A DNA stretch of 64,000 nucleotides from Schistosoma mansoni (lineage: Eukaryota; Platyhelminthes; Trematoda; Strigeidida; Schistosomatidae), in the NCBI RefSeq assembly GCF_000237925.1, contig NW_017386029.1, positions 558,001-622,000 on the forward strand, read 5' to 3'. Both the position numbers and the translations under genes were made by a program. Positions 41,221 through 54,100 of the stretch are shown piece after piece. The notes below the pieces were generated by a model. It made no database searches. It worked only from the letters and a program-made list of their open reading frames with translations, and was not told where the DNA came from. Each line of letters begins with the position of its first letter. Position 1 is the stretch's first letter.

Positions 41221-41930
41221 TCTCGAAGTCTAACTCATGAATCACAGACACCTTTACTGAAAAGGAACTCATCTGTAAATTGAAATTTACTCACCATACA
41301 CTACCAGCATTTACGTCCAAGTTTCAGTCTAAAAAATGATCATAAACATCAAACTACTCAAAAAGTAGTATATCTGATTTGTTAAAAGTTTATGTGAGTA
41401 ATAGAAAATGGTAATTAAGCAACAACACCTTGAAAAACAGGAAAATTAGGAAGAAAACTCCTTGACCCATATTTCTGATTTCACATAAATCAACCCTAAG
41501 TTTTAAAATGTCCTAAAATGTTAGGATATAGTTCAAAAGTAAATGAATATTGATTACATGAAGTTGAGAAATAAATGAGTATGGTTAAGTTGAAAGAGCT
41601 TTTGTAGAGATTGCTTTAATTTGTAGATTGTATTCATCACATATTAGGTATTAGTTAGTTTGACATTGTGTAGTAATTAATGGGGTTTTTTTTGTAAAGG
41701 AATGAATCGGATTCAAGCAATAAATTATGTATTATAAGCATATTTTCCTTAAAAATCAGTGGGAAATAAGCAAGTTAAAACAAACTGAAGGTAAAAATGA
41801 AAAAAGGTCAAGTGAGAAAACAAAATTTTATGTTTAGATAAAGTAACAAAATAAGGTCTAAGATTAGTAATATTCATTTTATTGTTAAAAACGGAATTTT
41901 TAATGGCAATTTATCATTTCAGTTTACATC
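41221..41930. other. no gene or clear repeat seen
   Basis: AT-rich intergenic sequence between convergent genes. Confidence 0.5.
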
Positions 41931-41944
41931 ATGGACTGAAATTT

Positions 41945-42110
41945 GTTCCGGACTCAGGATAGCTAGATAGCTGTTTCCTTCGAGTATGGCACTCTTGAAG
42001 AGTGTTGATCCACAACCCTACTAGGGATCGGATTCTGGACTTCAATGCCCTTTAACAAGCGTTTGTCTCTTAGACAGTTGAGTCGGCTTCCGGAAGTTTA
42101 CATTCTAACT
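41945..42110 (-). mobile_element. possible tRNA-headed SINE, third type
   Basis: Minus strand: ACTGTCTAAGAGACAAACGC, then AGAATCCGATCCCTAGTAGG look like degenerate A and B boxes; then ATCAACACTCTTCAAGAGTG (a perfect hairpin CACTCTTCAAGAGTG). Confidence 0.45.
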
Positions 42111-42867
42111 CTAATTCGTGATATTGCTCGACCATCTCCTGTTAGAACTAACGTAAGGCGTGGTCGATAAGTGGACCCACCATTTATAGCACCAACCGTC
42201 CACCGCCATCTTGACAGTGTTTGGTTATGCCTTGTTTACTCACCAACCACTATCTTCCATGTTTGCCGTAAACGATATTAAGTTCTCTTGATCCATTTTT
42301 CCTGTCTTCTGGTTACTGTTCAGTATGATATTTATGTCGCTCTTTTTTCCTATTTAATATACTATTAATTTCTGCTTTTTATATACTAAAAGTGTTAATT
42401 TATATCTTAGGAATAGATAAAGTTGTTCAAATCAAATGTCTTACTTGTTCTGACTTTGGCCAAGCTAAGATTGCGTGTTCGACAGCTTAGGGATTAGCAT
42501 ATAATTGCATCTGTAGGTAATTACTTCCTATATCCAACATGATTGGACTCATCACAGCTTCACACTAGTACTCTGGGACTTACCTCCAAGTCAGTCATTA
42601 GTGAAAGCATGATTAATATCATTTTTACAACCTCTCATACTAATACTGTTGTTACGGCCAACGATTTTTAGATCTATAAAGAAGTTGAGTAGAATTGTAA
42701 AGATTAGTTTAATATGCCGACGGCTTTCATCATGGACCAAGGTTAGATACAGAGTTACTGAAAATCAGGGTTCACTGAACGCTCCCGAAGTGTGGTGTAT
42801 ACAAAAAAAATACTAATTACTTGAAATACCGATGACTTGTCATGTTTGTGTCGATTCTGTTGTAGTC

Positions 42868-43351
42868 GTGGTTGTTGTATCCTGAAGAGGATTATGAATA
42901 GTAACTTTTGAGAACTATTTATGGACCAATATGAGACGTATATTTTCTATTGTATAATTGTTAAGTAACTTAACTATTCATATTCATGTTCCTTTTATTA
43001 TAAGCTTTATTTTGACCTATTACTGCATGATTTACCATTCCTGAGTTATATCCAGTCTATTAATTACTGTTCCTCCTATTCACAGTCATCTTGTACAACT
43101 ATTATTTTCTATTTTGTGTTACGATGTGGTCTGTTTGATTGGTTTATAAACCCAGTATGTTTGAGAATAATGGTTCATTGTTATTGGTGTTCTGGACTTA
43201 ACTGACTGAGCTAGGCAGAAAGCAGGACCGATAAATACTCTAGACTGCTCGTACGGGTTTCGTGTGTCATTGGTCCGATCGATAAATCGCTGCTCTCCAA
43301 TAGAGGGGGTACAAGATATAACAATTGACAGACACACGTTATAACACTGGT
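42868..43351 (+). mobile_element. solo LTR (LTR family B) with probable target duplication
   Basis: The LTR proper is 42873-43346, TGTTGTATCCTG...GTTATAACA. Flanks GTGGT (42868-42872) and CTGGT (43347-43351) agree at four of five bases. TATAAACC near 43145. No internal region. Confidence 0.75.
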
Positions 43352-44300
43352 CTTACAGCTTATACTTGAAAACGAAAACCACCGTAATTCCCACGGAACA
43401 TATTAAGAACACGGATAATTAGTGCAAAAAAGTTTTATTGACTCCCAAAATGATCGCCCCCAAGAAAAGTCATCCAAAATCATGTCATCATTAAAACATA
43501 TACATCCATTTATATACTGATTGTACACATATATGATGATTAGCTAGTAAACGTGATATAAACGAAAATATGCACAGGGTTACTGTAAAATGTACGAAAT
43601 TCACATAGAATAATATAAAAGATATAATTATCACACAAGGTGAAAGTTCATAACTATCGTACTGAACGAAATCGGTACCTGATATAATATTACACTGGAA
43701 AATAAAAAATCAATATCACATACTGGCTAAAATGTTACACTGGGAATAAAACTAATGTTAGAAAGTGTTACACCGTGTTAGTGAAAACACAATCTCTCCT
43801 TCTTATCCCGACTTATCATAACTCTTGTCCCCTTCCAGCCATATAGAATGGTGAAGCCTAATAGGCCCTTTTGGTGAAGAGTGCTACAGCACGGCACAAC
43901 TACCAGGGTGGGATAGCTGTTTCTGTAATACCGCTCAGAACCATTACATAACACTCACACAGAACACTTTTTCTCTTTTTGTTTTTATTTGGGCAGACTC
44001 TTTTTTATTTTACCTCTCTTTTTGAACCCTCAATAGTTATGCAATGACTCCCTGTAGCACTCGTAATCGCTTTTTGGGTATTGGTAGAGTGGTTGATTAG
44101 GCCGATCTCGACCACCCACGATTAACCGCTCAAGTTAGTTCATGGAAACAGTCCCATAATCCGGGAGGCACGACGAGGACATGTGAGTCGGATTTTGCCC
44201 CCATAACTCTGGTAATTTTTTCCCACCATACTATAAAAGTGTATGTAAAACGGTTATTTATCTAGACTACTTAAAAGATACATAACTAGTGTGAAGGAAA
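43352..44300. other. intergenic sequence, unidentified, GC-richer second half
   Basis: Bases 43790-44260 are less AT-rich than the surroundings and contain a TATA-like CTATAAAAG near 44232. It may be an unrecognised repeat; I have no second copy to compare. Confidence 0.35.
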
Positions 44301-44304
44301 TACG

Positions 44305-44308
<4 letters not shown>

Positions 44309-44350
<42 letters not shown>
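44309..44350. repeat. AAT microsatellite
   Basis: About fourteen uninterrupted AAT/ATA units. Confidence 0.95.
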
Positions 44351-44351
<1 letters not shown>

Positions 44352-45599
44352 CAGCTTTATTCATTAAGATTACGGTAATAAGTTCACGTAACAAAATATT
44401 ACAAATATTGGAACGAATTCTTCGTAATATTACGATTATATCCCCTCATAAATATTCAAAATGACATGCAGTCAACTTTACGTTGGGTTGCTAATATTTA
44501 ATAAAGATATGTGGGTGTCTCATGTGGTTTTTAATCAGTGAAAACAAATTTAGAATAGTAGTATTTGTCGGTTTTTCTTGTTGTTAAGAGGACTTGTACA
44601 GCATCTGCCTTTCAATGTTAAATATGTATGGAATGTCTAATATCCTTCCACTCATTCAGTGAGTGCTGCATTTTAGAACATGATTTTTACTCGGAGTTTC
44701 ATTTCATGTTCTAACTCCCACTTTGTTTTCTTCATCCTATAAGCTTGGATGTACTACACTGACGTGTTCAGAAAAGACATGTGAAGCTAGCTTTAGATTA
44801 TTAAAATGAAGCCCCTAGTGAGTGTAACATTCTTCTGTGCAGCGTTGATACATTAAATGAACGGAGAAATGTTTAAAAATGTTAGAAATCGCACATTTAT
44901 TGGACACTGAAAGAGGATGGTTATAGTCACAGGTTGTTGAGTTATTTGAGCTCGATGGTTCAATTGTCCAAAATAACAGTAAAAAAATACTTAATTAAAA
45001 CATCAGTCTCAAAGAACTCAACAACATCAAAAACATCCACCTCAGGAGCGAATCTTTTCCACCATTTTAAAATCTGAAAAAAAGGAAACTAATTTAAATA
45101 TTTACACATTTGAAAGACTGATTTTTTCAAACATTGGGATTACCTTTGACATCTATAATTGAATAAATTCAACAATTTCTATTAGTCTCCAGTTTTATGT
45201 CCTTTTGGGGGAGTTGAAAACATAAATATTATTACACGTTAAGAAAGGAAGTAACAATAGAGTTCACTTAGTAGAGGAATCTCCTTTTTTGAAAAAGTAT
45301 GACATGTCAGTAAGTCAATATTAATCGATTAATATATTTATACACATAGAATTTTGTTCTAATTCAATATTATAAAAAGAATTCACCACGTAACAGGAAA
45401 ATCTGTTCCTTTAATATGTCTAACTAACTACTAAGTGATGACTGTAGAAAATATTCATTTTTGGGATTGGCTATGTGAAACAAATAATCAGCTAATAATT
45501 GAGACATCAGGTGAAAACACTTTCTACAATATCAATATTTACTGAATTATTATTAAAAATACATGAAATCTGGGAAATAGATAAATTTATATAGCTGAG

Positions 45600-45690
45600 A
45601 TCATAAGTCGATTGAAGCTAGACCACCATGGAAAACCTGGAAGCACTGGATGGCCGTTTCGTCCTATTGTGGGATTCCTCAGATAACTAT
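45600..45690 (-). mobile_element. SINE family 2 fragment with hammerhead core
   Basis: Minus strand: CTGAGGA, ATCCCACAATAGGAC, GAAAC, GGCCATC, CAGTGCTTCCAGG, then TTTTCCATGGTGGTCTAGCT. The 5' strand of stem I is missing. Confidence 0.75.
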
Positions 45691-46142
45691 TTGAAAAAGT
45701 TATTAAACAAATCTGTTATACATCAAGATCTGTTTCTCAGCATTGTGAATCAGTTATTCTGAAAATCTAGAAAGCGCACAAAGTTTATTCATATTATCAC
45801 AAACCGTGGATCATTTCAAATATGTTTACGGAGGCGAAATGGATAGGTTCTTGGAAGAAATACTTTCTGTCTAAACAATGTAAGAATTAATTAAATGGTT
45901 GAAATAAATAGAAACAAAGTTTCCAAAAATGTTATATTATGTATTTCAGTATCTAAGTGATTCTCTGTCAACAAACCTTTCTCTTAGTAACTAGTATTTC
46001 TGTTCACACTAGCATATTTTGTATTTGCTTTTTAGCAACTGTTTCAGTAGTAATTACATCATATGATAAAACTACTAATCCTATGTTATTTATTGATAGT
46101 TGTCTTTATTTTTACTATATTCAATTATGGTATATGTACTTA

Positions 46143-46494
46143 TATATTGTTATATCAATAGCTTTGATTCTTGCTTTACCGCATACTACTGGACTACTTG
46201 AACGATCGAACTTGCAAGAGAGAAGACAGAAGAGTAGTAAGTAGGAATGCTATTCCCAAACAGTGTCAAATATAGTACAAAATTTCCATGTTTTTATAGT
46301 TTTTGGCTGAAAGTAAACCACCATTTCGGACAGCCTATATGCACATAGGGAATCCTTCTTATTCATCTGATAGGGAAGCTACACGTCGACATTCTAGAAT
46401 GTTCCCCTAGTGGTGATTGGATGGAATGTCTTCAGCTATTTCTGGGCTTCTTGAGGCTTCCTTGAGTTTGTCAACGAGCCATCCTTACATATAT
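46143..46494 (-). mobile_element. solo LTR with 5-bp target duplication (LTR family A)
   Basis: The LTR proper is 46148-46489, flanked by TATAT at 46143-46147 and 46490-46494. Inverse relative of 20165-20516; same ends TGTAAGG...ATATAACA. The flank is TA-rich, so the duplication is less telling than at 20160. Confidence 0.82.
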
Positions 46495-47555
46495 GTAAAT
46501 CATTTAGCTGATGTTTGACTGAGGTTTACGTGAATTGAATTCTGCTATTCACATCAATTGCTCATTTGAAATTACCTTTCTTTTTTTCTGAAAAAGAGAA
46601 TTGACTTAGTCTTCAGTAAGATTAATCAAATAATCAGATATGACCACTCAATTAATATATATGATTATTTAAAAATGTGAAATTCCTAAATATAACATAT
46701 GAGAAATGAAATAAATCTTGAAATCGGAATATATCGATGTAAGGTGATTTACATGAAGATAAAGTTTATTGCACTTCCACTGTTTTAACTAATTCAATGT
46801 GATATTTATTCATTGAAATTCAGTCCATTTTCATTTGCCATATTTACCTAGTACGTTATACCTAACCTTAGCACTGACTAATCGGCTGGTCCTAGAATAC
46901 ACGAGTAACTCTTCAAAGACACCTATGGTTGAATACTGGTAGCGTACGCAATATCGTCTGTTTCTAATACCCATAAGTTTGAATAAAGCTAGTTATACCG
47001 ATTTTCTTCTAAAGTAATGTATCCGGTTGAACCAAGTTACGATTGATTACTAAGAGAAGGTAGACACACTTGGATATATTAAAATACATGAGACTATATA
47101 ATATTGGAAATTCTTCCCACTATCGATAGCTACTCGAATTTCGTTGTGTTGACTGCTTGCCATTCATGCTTACAAACCATTATCTAGTATAATCTAATTC
47201 TTGATCTTTGATCGAAATTTGTGCATCTGTGTACATGTCATACATATAGTGATCTAGTGCATCGATTGAGTGCTTAGTCTAATAACCAGTTTGATTATTC
47301 AATAGTTAAGTCATATTAATCCTACTGATCGTAGATTCAGGTCGTACTTATCAATTCGTATATAGTCACCTGATATCGAGTATCAGTAGTTACCAACAAC
47401 ACTTATATCATAGAGGTGTTGTGAGAGTAAACAACATCGAATCTTTAGGTTAGCACATTTATCAAGGCACTAGATATGTGAAAACATACTAAGGGGAGGC
47501 GAAAACTAAAGTCATTCAATCATTTCATCATATTGGTTGTTAGAGATGTACACTA
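46495..47555. other. no gene or clear repeat seen
   Basis: AT-rich intergenic sequence. Confidence 0.5.
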
Positions 47556-47559
47556 TTGG

Positions 47560-47745
47560 ATCAAGGTTCACTGGACTAAAAGTTTGGTATTCGTTTGCTA
47601 GACCAAATGTCTTCGGTCCGGTTACTGGTTCCAGGCTGACGAATGTGCACTACTGAGGAGTCCTATACTAAGATGAAACAGCCTCCCAATGCTTCCAAGT
47701 TTTGAATGGTTATTTAACTTACATTAGTTCGAGATCCCAATCAAA
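47560..47745 (+). mobile_element. SINE family 2 with hammerhead core remnant
   Basis: Head CACTGGACTAAAAGTTTGG, GGTTCCAGGCTGACG, then CACTACTGAGGAGTCCTATA, GATGAAACAGCC and TCCCAATGCTTCCAAG. CTGAGGA and GAAAC are kept; stem I and stem II have changes. Confidence 0.7.
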
Positions 47746-48250
47746 TAAAGATTAAGTTAAAACATAAAATCATGTTTCCATTCAGAATAATAATAATTTA
47801 TATTTTCTTTTTTATAATGTTCAAATCAGAAGCAGAAAAACATAGATACCAAAAGAAAAACCAAGAATAAATCAAAACAAATTTAATTGAGATAAGTTAA
47901 ATAAGTAAGTAGATAAATGAAATAAGCTTATGTATACTTGATTAATGAATGAATAAAATAAAATGTTATATGCATGAGGTTGTAAAATCGACAAACAAAA
48001 AAAAAGAAAAAAGACACGACGAAGTTGACCTTAAACCCTGGTATATAATTAGACTGAATTCATTACAACAAACAAAATTCGAATACGTACACACACTCAC
48101 ACACACACACAACAGGAAAATTACATTAGATTTACACAAGATTATTGAATTTATGAGTGAATGTTGTATCCATATAAAAGAACAAAAAAAAATCAAGAAT
48201 AACAACACTTTTAAATCATCATCACCTCCATCAAACCTGAATCGAGAATC

Positions 48251-48284
<34 letters not shown>

Positions 48285-49447
48285 TCGCTGATCAATAGAT
48301 AAACAGACACACGTACAGAAGCAAAATAGTGAATTCTCATTGGAAAGACAAAACTTGATAGATAGACAAACACACAACATACAAGGTTACGCGGACCAAT
48401 AAAACTAAGGAGAGAACAAGTAGCAAAACAATATATCCCATTGATATTAATTAGTCAACCAAGAAAAAGGACAAATCATAAAGAATCCGTAGAAAATTGA
48501 GGAAACTTTCGGATAAGAGGAGGTGATAAAGTTCACCATATTCAGTAAATTAATTACAGTGCAAGAAAAAAGTGATAAGAAAAGTTTAAAAATCATTAGT
48601 TATATCTTTTTTTTCCTGCAATATTACTAGGATGTTCATCCATCTTAATAATAATAATAATAAAGTACCCAAATATTACAAGAGATTTACTGCATTAAAT
48701 AAGATTACACCAATGAAATTCTGTTGTAGGGATGATACTGAGAAGATTACTTATGAAAAAAAAGTCAGTCACAGTTGTTTATACCATCATAAAATAGAAG
48801 AATAGAATGTTTGTTTGTTTGTTTTTGTTTGAACAAAAGTAACAATACTACGAGGAAGTTAGAACATTAAATAGTTTTATGAAAGGAAATAAACATGTAT
48901 GATACATAATTGGAGAACAAAAGTTCATTTTTTTATTCCTATCATGGATGTTAGTGAAATGGTCACGTGAATAAACATATTGGAATTATAATTGTAAACA
49001 TTTATTATTATAATAACGGTAATAATAATAATATGGTTAATATGGTAGGATGTAATATCTTTTCTTGTGTGTGTGTGTGTGTAAAGTTGTATTTTCTGAA
49101 CAGAATTGATCAACAAATAGACAAACAAACAAACATGAACACAGGACTAAATAAGAGACAAAACAATAAGGCAACAAGATCATAACAAACAACAATAACA
49201 ACAAAACTGGATCATACAATTAAAAAAATTAAGAAAGACATTAGGTATATGTATATATATTGAACAGGTAATGTTTATTCCTATAGGAAAAGAAACAAAG
49301 AGTAAGTATATATGAATGAATACATAGATGTACATGTGTTTTTCAAATACTTATGATCACCGATATGAATTAAATTTGAAGCAAACAACAAAACAACACT
49401 ATGGACAAAAGAAAGAACCGTAAGTGTGCACGTTTGAACATGCCAAA

Positions 49448-49489
<42 letters not shown>

Positions 49490-50272
49490 GAACATGTACG
49501 TATTATTATTTATATATGATGTGTACATGACTGTGTAAGAATGTGTATCATTATTGTATACATCAATTTCAATTAGTGTGTATGTATGGATGGAAGAGGA
49601 AAATAAAACTTGGTCACTGTTAAATGCAGATACAATAATCTTACATGCACAGATAGATACATGAATAGTTCCATATGTATAGTCTACTATCATCCAACAT
49701 CCAACTTTTAAAAAAAACACGATTGAGAATAATAATTGATGTACACAGTTGTTTGATATACATATATGTTGTTTATATCGTTGTAGTAGTAATATAACTA
49801 GTCAGGATGTATGAAAGTAATATGATTACATAAAATTTATGAATATAATATCCATGACAATAATAGATAAACAAACAGACAGACAAACATCAATGATATC
49901 ATTATTTGTTCTAATTACCACTGCAATTATCACCATGGTCATTGTCATTATTTCTCATAATCAAACTTGTAATGCACATGAATAAAACTGGCAAGTTAAC
50001 AAGTTAGGCAAAAAAACAGAGGTAGATTAATAAATCCATTATTAACAAGAAACGACGATAAGATATACTTGAATTTCAACAACATGGTGAATAGGGTTAT
50101 GATTTTTTTATATCAGAAAGAAAGAATATGCACTATCGTGACTACACATACACACACAACAACAACGACGACAGCCTTACAAACGTTTAACTATATAATC
50201 AGGAGAAATTCCACACTAATGACTATATATGTATATATGAATGGTGAACAAAAGATATAAGACCAAAATTAC
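47746..50272. other. 3' flank of the FNDC3-like gene: simple repeats, no gene
   Basis: Rich in A runs, AAT units (48256-48284, 48650-48662), GT units (49068-49082), TC then TA units (49450-49490). Open frames here are products of these repeats. It probably includes the long 3' UTR of the minus-strand gene; I could not fix its polyadenylation site. Confidence 0.6.
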
Positions 50273-51142
50273 TTATGAATGAACGTTCTGATTTGTTCTT
50301 TTTGAAGTAGTAGTTGTAGTAGTAAACACTGAACTACCATCGTTATTCTTCTTATCATGATTGAGTTTTAATCTCATCCCATATGATTCAGATGATGATG
50401 GTGATAAATCCATTGATGAAAAGCTACCACTACTACCACTGCTGCTTGTTGTTGTAGGATTGGATAATTTCAAATGTACATTCAAGACATATTGTAAACT
50501 CATTGCAACTAATAATGTTGCTAAACTGAATAAAATTAGTAATAAACAAGCTAATTGTGTATCAGTAAAACGAAACCAATGAGAATGAGATCTTTTTGAA
50601 TTGTGATGTGATGATAATTGTTGTTTTGATTGATTTCTTGGCGATGATGTGGAGTTTGTTGTTGACTGTGTTGATAATGATGTTGTTGAAGATATTGTAT
50701 GGAGTAGAATACTACGACGTTTATCTGATACATTATTATTATGCAACGGTGAGTTGGGTGAAGTACCTGTAGCAATCACTTGATTTGAATGAATATGATC
50801 TTGTTTTGACAGTGTAGTCCAATTAGACGAGTCATGTATTGGATAGACACTTGTCGATCTAATATTACTACTATTACGTGAGATCATATTTCGAATAATA
50901 TAATATGGAGAGGATAGAATTTTTAACAAACCATTTGATCGTTTATACGAAAGAGAATCTTTTTGTCTAAATAGGTGACAACTTGCTGATACTGTTACTG
51001 ATGGTGATGGTGATACTGACGATGAAGTGGAATCAAACTGGGTATCTTTAGTGAGACGTGGAGTTGTAAATAGAAGACCAGGAGAAAATGGTCCAGGCAG
51101 TTCAGTGATTTGATATTGAGAAGAATCTATTTTAGGATTGTC
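50273..51142 (-). CDS. FNDC3-like last exon: Ser-rich segment, membrane helix, long C-terminal tail
   Basis: Encodes 289 residues and the stop. It starts DNPKIDSSQYQITELPGPFS, the end of the module array, then about 150 residues rich in Ser, Thr, Asn and Gln. A hydrophobic helix LACLLLILFSLATLLVAMSL follows at exon residues 197-216, preceded by the FTDTQ motif that compares with vertebrate FNDC3 just before its membrane anchor. In vertebrates the protein ends soon after the helix; here a Ser/Thr-rich tail of about 70 residues follows, ending TSKRTNQNVHS. The acceptor is ATGTATAG ending at 51143. Confidence 0.88.
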   Translation of the reverse strand, partial: DNPKIDSSQYQITELPGPFSPGLLFTTPRLTKDTQFDSTSSSVSPSPSVTVSASCHLFRQKDSLSYKRSNGLLKILSSPYYIIRNMISRNSSNIRSTSVYPIHDSSNWTTLSKQDHIHSNQVIATGTSPNSPLHNNNVSDKRRSILLHTISSTTSLSTQSTTNSTSSPRNQSKQQLSSHHNSKRSHSHWFRFTDTQLACLLLILFSLATLLVAMSLQYVLNVHLKLSNPTTTSSSGSSGSFSSMDLSPSSSESYGMRLKLNHDKKNNDGSSVFTTTTTTSKRTNQNVHS

Positions 51143-54100
51143 CTATACATCATAATTTTGAGATATAAAAATAAATAAATATCATGAATACTACGGAATA
51201 GCCATATTTCGGCTATTTAATAAAAAGTTTATAGTTGTTTAATATGTAACGATAAGAAATGAAGAAGTTTCCTAAGAAATCGGTGAAAAATCAATCTATT
51301 GATATGACGTATTCGAGATCTCTCTTTTTGGTATACTGAACAAAACTGACTGATTATTCCCATCATACACTTCTCCAAAAGATGTATGTGATAATTATCA
51401 TAGACTATATTAAAATATTAATTAATGAATGATAATGATGAAACTTGAAATACATAGCTCATCATTATACTGGACTCATAAAACTGATGATTGTCCGTGT
51501 ATATATCCCTATCACTAAAAGCCTGTATTATTCGCTTCAAAAACCTGAGGACATTCATTATCCACTAATTTGGTTAGTCTATGTTTTCACAGTGTTTTTC
51601 GTCTCGTATTTTATCATTCATATACACAGTAATGAAGTGTATTTTTGTTAGAAGAACTATGGTTTTGATGTTGGGTGATTGGAAGTAGTCGGCAAGATGA
51701 ACTGGACTTTGGGTTCGTGTCAGTTGGGACTTGTTAGAAAGGCGCAACCGTACGGAGAGCATCAGTCCCTTCAGGATCTCAGTGAAACCTTGATGATGAG
51801 TAGCAACTAGTACAGAATCTAGGTACAGAGCTTCCTACTGACTACCTCCAACCACCCAAAAAATGGAAAGTCAAATAGGAAAAATAGCTGTTCAGTGCTT
51901 TCTGGTTTTAAATAATTGTTTTACTAAGATCAGTCTGTGATGTAAATTTTAATTTAAATAGATACATTATTTTGTGGCGGTTTTAAATATATCCAATCTC
52001 TCCATATAAGTGATAATTTGTAGTCTTTTATTTCAACAGAAGGAGATACATAAACACGAAAGAAAACATTCCAAGTATTATAAGCAAAGATGGATAGTGG
52101 CTGTCAGTGGAATCCAAGACTCGCGTTTCGTCCTATTTGGGACTCGTCAGCTGGATGTACCTGAATCTCAGAGTTGATGTTCACTCTGGGACTCGAACCC
52201 AGTATCTTTCGCTTCAAATAGGACGAAACGTGCGTCCTGGATTCCACTGCTAGCCATGCTTGTGAATTTAGGCTATATCGAGGCAATACACACAATATGC
52301 ACATATGCCAATTAGAGACTGACCAGCTGCAGTCCTAAAAAAACATCAATGGGAAGATCCAAACAAACAATTCCAAGTATTAGTTCTTATTGTCGGTTTA
52401 AAATACATGAAAGATGAGTGAACACATAATGATTCTTCGAAAACTATATCCAAGGTTTCTTGCTGATTGCCTTCAACTCTACTATTTAAAAATAATGTAT
52501 GTGAACTCAAGCTATTTAGATCAGTAGCAACATTCAAACTTAATTGATGGAATTCGATAAGAACTATAGAACTAGACAAATACTGCATATTAGTTTTCTT
52601 ATTATTCAGTGAACAATCAATGTAGTTGTAATAATCACTTAAAAATTAAACTAATCATTATAGATATATGTATTAGGGCAATGAAAACTGAAATACATTT
52701 TATGGCCATTCCCTCAGGTTGATATCTAAGTCTATTGTGCAATGAAAAAGTTGAAACCAGAATGGATAAATTGGGAGTAAAGGTTGGTGGACATTACAAA
52801 CTGCCCTCTGATTATTTGATGATACAAGTAAACAACACCAAGTGAATTTTAAGACAGTTGATTTCCTACATTTTTTAAAAATTGCAACAAAAAACCGCCA
52901 TGTAGGTTTCAAATCTGGTTTGAACAAACAAGTGAATGTACCAGAAAAAAATTAGACAAAAAAAGTGTGGAATAGATGATAGGGATAATGATAATTATAA
53001 AGAACCAAACCCATTTTTTTGCATTTACCTTAGATTGCTCTTGTTCAAATGTAGTAGTACTATTATTAATAACAGGTAATTTGGCAGTTGGCTGACACAA
53101 TCGAACAGCGCATACTCGACAGACATATTCAGAGCCTGGATTTAGACCTGTTATACGACATGCTGTTTGATTTCCTCTGTACACCTATGAAAATCGGAAA
53201 TAACAGTGATAACAAAGTAAAATAGATATTTTAACAATGATATTGTTATGAACCAATCATTTTTATAATTCACTGGATAAATCAGTAATAAGCATCGTAG
53301 AACTTAACACATTTATGCATTGGTTCAAAGTTGTCAAAATAAGAGATTGTGAATTGAACTTGAGTCCTAAAATTTCCAATTACGAACGATTGGAAAATTC
53401 TTCTGTTATGAAATGGAACCTATGGGAACCCTATAAACTGAAAGATTAATGCACAGCACTTAGAAGATTATTCATAGATGAGCCAGAAATGAAACCTTTT
53501 AAGGAAGATGTATTGAGCAAGATCTCAGAAGAATTAAACTACACTCAAGTTAATCTAATTACATATCGATTATTCAATGTACATTAATTATAAAATTTAT
53601 CAGACCGAGTAATTGTCATTTTGGAAAAAAAAGTTACAGTGGATTTATGAATGCAGTGAAACTGTCTTGAACAAATCAATAAAAACGATAACACACTGAA
53701 AATCAATGAATAAAGTACACTTTAATCCACATGTAAGTTTTAAAACTGATTCCTCTTTAAATGTAATATTTGAGCATCTCATAATCCTCAACAGCATCAA
53801 CACAGGAAGACGAATTGATCAAAATGAATACCTAAGTAGTAGTATCAGAGATAGTAAAAAAATTAGACATAGAGAATGGGATTCAAGGAAAATGAATGAT
53901 TTCACAGAATAAAAGGTATAAAATAATCCTCAAAAATTAGGATCTAATGGAAGACAAAGAGTGAATGGATCTGTAACACTGTGAAATATTCTCAGACGTT
54001 GTCAAACATCAACTTAGACTTACATCGGACAAAATGGACACCCCCTTCATCTTCCCCTCATGAACATCAATTAGCAGTCAAACGCTATGACATATTCTCA

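Noticed and set aside
45957-46244. 95-codon hydrophobic open frame
   Set aside because: Its 3' third lies in a solo LTR read antisense, and the rest is AT-rich Ile/Tyr/Leu sequence with no family resemblance.
47949-49720. Several open frames of 60-135 codons near simple repeats
   Set aside because: Translations are runs of Asn, Leu, Val-Cys or Ile-Tyr from AAT, GT and TA repeats, with no domain or splice evidence.
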